Of a DNA stretch of 35,505 nt, positions 1-6,142 are shown piece by piece. How positions within the stretch are numbered: the first letter of the stretch is position 1; each line of letters begins with the position of its first letter. Position numbers and translations under genes: made by a program. Source of the DNA: Candidatus Methylomirabilis oxygeniifera. Lineage in GTDB: Bacteria > Methylomirabilota > Methylomirabilia > Methylomirabilales > Methylomirabilaceae. The stretch is taken from contig JACPQX010000018.1 in NCBI GenBank assembly GCA_016190255.1, positions 1 through 35,505 of the forward strand, read 5' to 3'. The notes below the pieces were generated by a model, which had not been told where the DNA came from, made no database searches, and worked only from the letters and a program-made list of their open reading frames with translations.

Positions 1-71
1 CATCGTGATCGCTTCAGCGTGCGTAGTCTATCATAGAGGCGATTCGTGGAGCATGACGGAAATAATGTCGA

Positions 72-100
72 GGGAGGCCGGTTTCACCGGCTGACCTCCC
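72..100. repeat. Hairpin-forming inverted repeat GGGAGG-CCGGT-ttc-ACCGG-ctga-CCTCCC
   Basis: Complementary arms read directly; one 4-nt bulge; no following T-run, so not called a terminator. Confidence 0.55.
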
Positions 101-144
101 GTGGGTCCTCGCGCCCGGTAGTGTCCTAATTTGAAACTAACGTT

Positions 145-339
145 TTGCGGATGCAGGTGCGGCGGTTCACGCGATTGACCGATGCGTTCTCAAAGTCACT
201 GCGGAATCTGAAGGACGCCCTGGCCCTGCATTTTGCCCACCATAATTTTGTACGGATTCATGGTAGTCTCCGGGTGACTCCGGCGATGGCGACGGGGATT
301 GCAGACCATGTATGGAACATTCACAGGCTCCTGCGCTAA
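145..339 (+). pseudogene. Transposase C-terminal remnant (IS1-like / DDE type)
   Basis: RFTRLTDAFSKSLRNLKDALALHFAHHNFVRIHGSLRVTPAMATGIADHVWNI resembles the C-terminal end of IS1-like transposases (FsKkl.nh..a..l...hyNf.R.H.sLrvTPAMa.g.tdhvW); N-terminal catalytic part absent. Confidence 0.75.
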
Positions 340-377
340 GATTTTTGTTGCATCCAAGAGAGTCGATGTTGTAAAGG

Positions 378-397
378 TAGTATCGTCTATGGTACTA
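378..397. promoter_or_regulatory. Candidate autoregulatory operator: imperfect palindrome TAGTAtcgtctatggTACTA overlapping the start of the hicA-like gene
   Basis: Palindromic arms read directly; position at the first gene of a TA-like cassette is the usual site for antitoxin autoregulation. Confidence 0.3.
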
Positions 398-696
398 TGA
401 ATCCAAAAAAGCTTCGTAGGTGCGAACAGAAACTTGCCAAGCTTCGGAGAAGTGTTCCAAGTGCGAGACAGTTAGAGGGACTTGCAACATCCCTCGGCAG
501 AAAACGAGTAAAGAGAGGGAAAGAACCAACCTGGGAGAGCATGGCATTTCCAAACTTCCGACCTATTAGCATCCCACGCCATTCATTTCTGAGTAGATTT
601 ACCGCCGGTAACATTCTGAGCCAATTAGAAGAAGATATTTTTAGGTTCAAGGAGATGCTCGAAAGTGGAGGACAGGACGATGCAAAAGACGCCTGA
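397..696 (+). CDS. HicA-like small protein (putative toxin partner, divergent)
   Basis: 99-aa ORF directly upstream of and overlapping a HicB-like gene; C-terminal FRPISIPRHSFLSRFTAGNILSQLEEDI is compatible with the HicA strand-helix end; the canonical GSH-type histidine motif is not obvious. Confidence 0.45.
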   Translation: MNPKKLRRCEQKLAKLRRSVPSARQLEGLATSLGRKRVKRGKEPTWESMAFPNFRPISIPRHSFLSRFTAGNILSQLEEDIFRFKEMLESGGQDDAKDA

Positions 697-1267
697 GGAA
701 TACCTAAAGGAACCCTATTCAAGAATTCTGATTCCTGATGAGAGGGGAACCGTGTTCGCGGAGATTTTGGAGTTTCCTGGATGCGTTTCTCAGGGAAAAA
801 CTGTTGAGGAAGCCTTCGAGAATTTAGAGGAGGTCGCAAAGTCTTGGATCGAGGCGGCGCTACATCATAGGCAGGAGATTCCATCAGCTTCATTAAGCCA
901 TGAGTTTAGTGGCAAGCTTGTCATACGGTTGCCGCGTGGTCTCCATCGTCGGGCAGCTCAGAAGGCCGAGAGAGATCGAACCAGTCTAAATCAGTTCCTC
1001 GCTACTGCCATCGCTGAAAGATTGGGAGCGGATGATCTGTATAATCGGATGGTTCAAAAACTTGCGCAGACACAAATCAACTTTATTAACATGCCAGTAC
1101 ACATATCCAATATATCTATGCAGTCGGTTTCTTCAAGCAATAAAGAGTCACTGACGCTTTCGCTTTCAGAACTTACAAATGGTGAAAGCAAGCGCAAATT
1201 CGCTACGAAGGTCTTATCAGGCAAGCGAAATAAGAAACAGAAATTTACGGAGGCTGAGAATGGCTGA
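680..1267 (+). CDS. HicB-family antitoxin-like protein with C-terminal ribbon-helix-helix region
   Basis: N-terminal HicB fold signature ERGTVFAEILEFPGCVSQGKTVEEAFENLEEVAKSWIEAALHHRQEIP, then GKLVIRLPRGLHRRAAQKAERDRTSLNQFLATAIAERL (RHH). ATG at 680; alternative GTG at 665. Confidence 0.8.
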   Translation: MQKTPEEYLKEPYSRILIPDERGTVFAEILEFPGCVSQGKTVEEAFENLEEVAKSWIEAALHHRQEIPSASLSHEFSGKLVIRLPRGLHRRAAQKAERDRTSLNQFLATAIAERLGADDLYNRMVQKLAQTQINFINMPVHISNISMQSVSSSNKESLTLSLSELTNGESKRKFATKVLSGKRNKKQKFTEAENG

Positions 1268-1535
1268 GATAAATCAATATGTGTTTGATTTTAAGGAAGT
1301 CGTCGAGGCGCTTCTAAGGAAACAGGGCATCCGCGAGGGAATCTGGGGCATTTATGTTGAATTTGGTTTAGGCGCCGCTAACGTTGGTCAAACAGACGAA
1401 CAGCTATTGCCAACAGCTCTTGTTCCAGTTAAGAAAATAGGCATACAAAGATTGGAAAAGCAAACCAATTTGGCTGTTGATGCATCTAAGCTCCCACCAC
1501 AGAAACTAGTAATTAGACTTCCTAAAATCAAGTAG
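1260..1535 (+). CDS. Small protein of unknown function, third gene of the hicAB-like cassette
   Basis: ATG at 1260 overlaps the hicB-like stop (1265-1267); 91 aa MAEINQYVFDFKEVVEALLRKQGIREGIWGIYVEFGLGAANV...KLVIRLPKIK. Confidence 0.6.
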   Translation: MAEINQYVFDFKEVVEALLRKQGIREGIWGIYVEFGLGAANVGQTDEQLLPTALVPVKKIGIQRLEKQTNLAVDASKLPPQKLVIRLPKIK

Positions 1536-1909
1536 TCCTTAATCCACAATCCAACATTCAAATTAGTTGCCCACCGCCCTGCGGGCGACCCGCATCGAAT
1601 GAAACCGTGGTGCGCTCGCGTGGTGGTGTCGGCACAGGGGTCGGTCTTGGTGCGCTCAGCCCGTAAGTTATTGGGTTTGCATGGGTTTTGCACATCCGAT
1701 GTTAAGACCTCCCAGTTTGCTGTCCAAGTGAGTTTCTTTCTAGGACACTACCCCCGGGCCCTTTCGGCTTGACATCGACGGATCGCTCAAGTAGGCTCCA
1801 TCCGACAACACGCCTCTCGCCCGGACCGCGAGAGGCGATGAAGGCGGAGGACCGCATCGAGGACATTTGCCATCCTCACGGCGGACGCGGGGCAGGGCAA
1901 GAGGGAGCA

Positions 1910-3052
1910 ATGCACACCGCGCGATCAGGGGTGATGAGAGAGCGGGTTCGACGGATCGGGGAACGGGTTCTGGCCGGCGGAGCGATCACGTTCGAGGAGG
2001 CGGTCGAGCTGTTCGAGCGGTCAGACTACGATGTCCACGAGCTGTTTCACGTCGCCAACCGTCTCAGGTTGAATCGGTTTGGCAACCGGATCCACCTCTG
2101 CAGCATCGTCAACGCCAAGAGCGGGAACTGCCCGGAGGACTGCGGTTTCTGCAGCCAGTCGGCTCGACACGCGACCGAGATCCAGACGTACGGCCTGATT
2201 TCAACCGAGGGGATGGTGAAGGCGGCCAGGAAGGCTGGCGAGCAGGGGGCCTTTGCCCTCGGCGTGGTGAGCGCGGCGAGGGGCTATTCTGCCGCCTCCA
2301 AGGATTTCCGGAAGATCGTCGAGGGGATTCGGGCCATCGTTCAGGACGGGAGGGTTGAGGGCCATGCCTCCCTCGGCATCATGGGCCATGAAGAATTCCG
2401 ACAACTGAAGGCGGCGGGCCTCACGGAGTTCAACCACAACCTGGAGACCGGCCGCTCCTTCTTTCCAAAGATCTGTACCACGCATACCTACGACGAGCGG
2501 GTCAACACTATCAAGGCCGCCAAGGCCGAGGGAATCAGGGTATGCAGCGGCGGGATCATCGGGATGGGGGAGGAGCCGGCTCATCGCGCCGAGCTGGCCT
2601 TCGCACTCAAGGAGCTGGATGTGGACGAAATTCCCTTGAACTTCCTGGTCTCCGTTGATGGGACCATGCTGGAACACGTGCGCCCTTTGGCGCCGCTCGA
2701 CATGCTGAAGGCCATCGCCCTTTTTCGCTGGATCCTCCCAACCAAGAACATCTTCATCTGCGCCGGCCGGCAGCATCTCGGCGAGGTCCAATCGATGATC
2801 TTCTTTGCCGGTGCCAGTGGGGCCATGGTCGGCGATTTCCTCACGACGAAGAACCGGAGTGTGAGCGACGACCTCAAGATGTTCCGGGATCTGGGGCTCG
2901 ACTTCGATGGGCCCCTCTCCACTGCTTCGACCCTTCGACAAAGCTCAGGACAGGCCCTTCGACAAAGCTCAGGACAGGCCCTTCGACCCTTCGACAAAGC
3001 TCAGGACTCAGGACAGGCTTCGACCGAGCTTCGCGTCACGACCGCTTTTTGA
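1910..3052 (+). CDS. bioB: Biotin synthase
   Basis: NAKSGNCPEDCGFCSQS radical-SAM CxxxCxxC motif, GHASLGIM, YNHNLET-type FNHNLETGRSFFPKI, CSGGIIGMGE, IPLNFL; RBS-like gggag before ATG 1910 (ATG 1934 is an alternative). C-terminus extended by repeat-encoded residues. Confidence 0.95.
   Translation: MHTARSGVMRERVRRIGERVLAGGAITFEEAVELFERSDYDVHELFHVANRLRLNRFGNRIHLCSIVNAKSGNCPEDCGFCSQSARHATEIQTYGLISTEGMVKAARKAGEQGAFALGVVSAARGYSAASKDFRKIVEGIRAIVQDGRVEGHASLGIMGHEEFRQLKAAGLTEFNHNLETGRSFFPKICTTHTYDERVNTIKAAKAEGIRVCSGGIIGMGEEPAHRAELAFALKELDVDEIPLNFLVSVDGTMLEHVRPLAPLDMLKAIALFRWILPTKNIFICAGRQHLGEVQSMIFFAGASGAMVGDFLTTKNRSVSDDLKMFRDLGLDFDGPLSTASTLRQSSGQALRQSSGQALRPFDKAQDSGQASTELRVTTAF
2931..3017. repeat. 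Short direct repeats, 24-nt unit cccttcgacaaagctcaggacagg (two perfect copies plus one interrupted copy)
   Basis: Perfect copies at 2931-2954 and 2955-2978; degenerate copy 2979-3017; lies in frame inside the bioB 3' end. Confidence 0.95.
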
Positions 3053-4407
3053 CCGCAGCAATGGCCTCCCGCAGCCGTAGGCTCCGGCAGGACGACAGAC
3101 GATACGTCTGGCACCCATTCACCCAGATGCAGGACTGGCTCCAGGAGCACCACCCGATCATCGAGCGTGGTGAGGGAGCCACCCTCATCGATATCGACGG
3201 GCGGCGCTACCTGGATGGTGTTTCCTCGCTCTGGGTCACCGTCCACGGCCACCGAAAGCCGGCGATCGATCGAGCCGTTCGAGCTCAGCTTGGCAAGATC
3301 GCTCACACGACGCTGCTTGGCCTCTCGCATCCCCTGGCAATCGAGTTGGCCAAGGCGCTCCTCCGGATCGTGCCGGACGGGCTCGCCAAGGTCTTCTACT
3401 CCGACAATGGGGCAACGGCTGTCGAGATCGCCTTGAAGATGGCGTTCCAGTTCTGGCGCCAGCAGGGCGGGCGGTACCGCCGAAAGACCCGGTTCATCGC
3501 CCTAGAAAAGTCGTATCACGGCGACACGCTGGGCGCGGTCAGCGTCGGCGGGATCGATCTCTTCCACCGGCTGTACCGGCCGCTCCTCTTCCCGGTCTGG
3601 AGAATCCCGTGCCCGTACAGGTCGCCATGGGACCGCTCTCGCCGGCCCGATTCGCTGGAACGGCTGGAATCTCTTCTGAGGCAGCGCCACGACCAGGTGG
3701 CCGGCCTGATCATGGAGCCGTTGGTGCAGGCTGCAGCTGGGATGTTGCCGTCACCGCCTGGGTTCCTGAAGGCGGTCCGGTCCCTCTGCTCACAATACAA
3801 CGTCCTCCTGATCCTGGATGAGGTCGCCACCGGGTTCGGTCGGACAGGGGCGATGTTCGCCTGCGAACAGGAGGGGGTCACGCCGGACCTGCTCTGTCTG
3901 GCCAAGGGAATCACCGGCGGCTACCTTCCGCTTGCGGCAACCCTGACGACGCAGAAGATCTTCGACGGCTTCTGCGCCCCCTACGGGGAGCAGAAGACCT
4001 TCTTTCACGGCCATACGTACACCGCAAACCCCCTGGCGTGTGCCGCCGCCCTGGCCAACCTTCACTGTTTTCAGCGCGAGCGGACCTTGGATCGGGTCAC
4101 GCTGAAGATCACCCAACTCAGGCGGGAGCTGGATTCACTCCGGTCGCTGTCGCATGTAGGCGATATTCGACAGGTCGGATTCATGGTCGGTATCGAGCTG
4201 ATGCAGGATCCGGCACGCGGGGAGCCGTACCCGTACGAGTCCAAGATTGGAATACGGACGATACTGGAGGCGAGACGGCGGGGATTGATCATCCGACCAC
4301 TCGGAAACGTCATCGTCCTGATGCCTCCGCTGTCGATCTCCAGCAGAGACCTGTCCCGAATGGTCCGGATTGTCGCAGACTCCATTGCGGCGGCGACGGG
4401 CAGGTGA
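3049..4407 (+). CDS. bioA: Adenosylmethionine-8-amino-7-oxononanoate aminotransferase
   Basis: YVWHPFTQMQDW, VSSLWVTVHGH, SYHGDTLGAVSVGG, LILDEVATGFGRTGAMFACEQEGVTPDLLCLAKGITGGYLPLAATL, FFHGHTYTANPLACAAALANL. TTG start overlaps bioB stop; ATG at 3061 is an alternative. Confidence 0.95.
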   Translation: MTAAMASRSRRLRQDDRRYVWHPFTQMQDWLQEHHPIIERGEGATLIDIDGRRYLDGVSSLWVTVHGHRKPAIDRAVRAQLGKIAHTTLLGLSHPLAIELAKALLRIVPDGLAKVFYSDNGATAVEIALKMAFQFWRQQGGRYRRKTRFIALEKSYHGDTLGAVSVGGIDLFHRLYRPLLFPVWRIPCPYRSPWDRSRRPDSLERLESLLRQRHDQVAGLIMEPLVQAAAGMLPSPPGFLKAVRSLCSQYNVLLILDEVATGFGRTGAMFACEQEGVTPDLLCLAKGITGGYLPLAATLTTQKIFDGFCAPYGEQKTFFHGHTYTANPLACAAALANLHCFQRERTLDRVTLKITQLRRELDSLRSLSHVGDIRQVGFMVGIELMQDPARGEPYPYESKIGIRTILEARRRGLIIRPLGNVIVLMPPLSISSRDLSRMVRIVADSIAAATGR

Positions 4408-4439
4408 TGGCTCGTGGAATGTCTCACGGATAGCGGGCG

Positions 4440-5255
4440 GTGGCGGTGAGCGTTGTTCACGGTTCACGGTTCACAGTTCGCGGTATACCGTCAACCGTCA
4501 ACCGTCAACCGTCAACCGTCAGGCCCTCGGGCCTGTTCATCATCGGGACCGATACTGGTGTCGGCAAAACGCTGGTCACTGCCGCGCTCGCGGCTGCGCT
4601 CCGCGCTCAGGGGATCGACGTCGGCGTGATGAAGCCGATCGAGACAGGCTGCCCCACCCGAATGGGTCGCCTGCTGCCTCAGGATGCGATGACGCTCCGG
4701 GAAGCTTCAGGGTCTCGAGATGCTCTTGACCTGATCAATCCGTACCGCCTCCGCGAGCCATTAGCGCCGATGGTAGCGGCGGAGGTATCCGGGCGGCGGA
4801 TCGATATTGGGAAACTCAAAGAAAGTTTCGCTCGTCTGGCTGGTCGGCATCGGGTGATCCTCGTCGAGGGGGCGGGCGGCCTGATGGTACCGATAACAGA
4901 ACGCTGTTCATTCTTGGATCTTGCGGGCCTGCTGGAGCTTCCTCTCCTCGTGGTGATCGGGTCCAGATTGGGCGCGCTGAACCACGCCAGGCTCACCGTG
5001 GAGGCGGCCCTTCATGCCCGCCTATCTGTGGCCGGGGCGATTCTGAACCATCCAAACAAGGACCGGTCGCACGCCCAAAGAACAAATCTCTCGGCCCTCG
5101 GCCGGATCTTGCCGGTGCCTGTTGTGGCGCAGATTCCCCATCTCGGCGCCGGCGGGGGCCAGCCTCTCTGGCGTGGTCCGCGCCTCCAGCGCCTGCTGGC
5201 CGGTTGCCTGCCGCGACTCCTGCCGGAGCTCTGGAGGAGGGACAAGGAGACATGA
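4440..5255 (+). CDS. bioD: Dethiobiotin synthetase
   Basis: GLFIIGTDTGVGKTLVTAALAAALRAQG, VMKPIETGC, ILVEGAGGLMVPI, LPLLVVIGSRLGALNHARLT. N-terminus before GLFIIGTDTGVGKT is encoded by heptameric repeat; true start uncertain. Confidence 0.9.
   Translation: MAVSVVHGSRFTVRGIPSTVNRQPSTVRPSGLFIIGTDTGVGKTLVTAALAAALRAQGIDVGVMKPIETGCPTRMGRLLPQDAMTLREASGSRDALDLINPYRLREPLAPMVAAEVSGRRIDIGKLKESFARLAGRHRVILVEGAGGLMVPITERCSFLDLAGLLELPLLVVIGSRLGALNHARLTVEAALHARLSVAGAILNHPNKDRSHAQRTNLSALGRILPVPVVAQIPHLGAGGGQPLWRGPRLQRLLAGCLPRLLPELWRRDKET
4454..4523. repeat. Heptameric tandem repeat with inverted symmetry: (GTTCACG)n then (GTCAACC)n
   Basis: gttcacg gttcacg gttcaca gttcgcg gtatacc gtcaacc gtcaacc gtcaacc gtcaacc gtcaggc, strict 7-nt period; right arm is approximately the reverse complement of the left. 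Confidence 0.9.
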
Positions 5256-5899
5256 ACGGGCCACGGCAGGTCCTCCTATCCGTCTTGCTGCTCCTGGTGA
5301 CTGCCTGCGCCACTCCGGGGCCTCGCCCGCGGGCATGGGACTCCCTGTCGGGAGAAGAGGGATTGGCATCTTGGTACGGTGTTCCGTACCATGGACGCCG
5401 GACCAGCAGCGGAGAGGTGTACGACATGTACCAACTGTCGGCCGCGCACCGCGACATTCCCCTCGGGAGTTGGGTCGAAGTGACCAATCTTACGAACGCC
5501 CGGTCCCTCACCGTCCGGATCAACGATCGCGGGCCGTTCGTGGAGGGGAGGATCATTGACCTCTCGTATGCGGCGGCCTCTTTGCTCGGGGTGACCGGGC
5601 CCGGGGTTGTTCCCGTCAGGGTTCGCCTGTCGCAGCCGCTACCGGGTGGCACCGGTCCGCTACGGTACTCGGTCCAGGTGGCCTCGTTCACTGCCGAGTC
5701 GGCCGCCCGGGCGCTCAAGGCAGAGCTGGAGCGGAAGGTTCAGGGCGTCCACATCGTGAAAGTTCTTGTCAGTGGAGAGGTCTACCACCGGGTGCGTGTC
5801 GGAAGCTTTCCCTCCCGGACGGAAGCCCATGGCGCGGCGGAGCGACTTGCCAGCCTCGGCTATCGGGTGCTCATCATGGAGTCCGCCGAACGTCTGTGA
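5252..5899 (+). CDS. rlpA: RlpA-like septal ring lipoprotein (double-psi beta barrel + SPOR domain)
   Basis: Lipobox LLLLVTAC; GLASWYGVPYHGRRTSSGEVYDMYQLSAAHRDIPLGSWVEVTNLTNARSLTVRINDRGPFVEGRIIDLSYAAA; C-terminal SPOR YSVQVASFTAESAARALKAEL. ATG overlaps bioD stop. Confidence 0.92.
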   Translation: MNGPRQVLLSVLLLLVTACATPGPRPRAWDSLSGEEGLASWYGVPYHGRRTSSGEVYDMYQLSAAHRDIPLGSWVEVTNLTNARSLTVRINDRGPFVEGRIIDLSYAAASLLGVTGPGVVPVRVRLSQPLPGGTGPLRYSVQVASFTAESAARALKAELERKVQGVHIVKVLVSGEVYHRVRVGSFPSRTEAHGAAERLASLGYRVLIMESAERL

Positions 5900-6004
5900 G
5901 CCCCCTGCTGTGAGAATGACCCATACGCTTTTGTCGAGGGTAGTTGGTGAGGGTGTTGTTATTTGGCAAAAACGATGATAGGCACTCGTAAGATGCGAAA
6001 AATA

Positions 6005-6034
6005 TTGACACTGAGAATATAACTGCCGTAGGAT
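6005..6034 (+). promoter_or_regulatory. Candidate sigma70-like promoter upstream of histidine kinase 1 (TTGACA-N18-TAGGAT)
   Basis: Perfect -35 at 6005-6010 in an AT-richer intergenic stretch; weak -10, long spacer. Confidence 0.25.
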
Positions 6035-6142
6035 TTTCCCAACTGGAGAGGGCGGCGTAATAGGGGGATCGCGCTCAAAGGCTGATTTCCGACGCTCCGC
6101 CGGCGCCTTTCCGTTGGGCTTGTGGACCTCGGTGTGGAAGGA

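Larger units (their letters stand above)
117..1755. mobile_element. Putative decayed mobile element or IR-bounded cargo segment
   Basis: Left end GGTAGTGTCCTAatttGAAAC (117-137) and right end reverse complement GGTAGTGTCCTAgaaaGAAAC (about 1735-1755) match over 12 bp plus GAAAC; the interior holds a transposase remnant and is visibly AT-richer than the flanks. No clear target-site duplication. Confidence 0.5.

Noticed and set aside
72-100. Rho-independent terminator
   Set aside because: Good stem but followed by gtgggtcc rather than a T-run on either reading.
387-893. Antisense ORF (168 aa) across the hicAB-like cassette
   Set aside because: HicB-like signature on the + strand is clear; the antisense translation has no recognisable features.
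1536-1740. RNA gene or extra CDS between orf3 and the right inverted repeat
   Set aside because: Some small inverted and direct repeats (for example ggtgcgctc twice) but no convincing tRNA fold or coding signal.
2931-3017. Possible CRISPR-like array
   Set aside because: Units are directly adjacent with no spacers; it is a short tandem/dispersed repeat.
4454-4523. Possible CRISPR or plasmid iteron array
   Set aside because: 7-nt unit with inverted symmetry and no spacers; no replication gene nearby.
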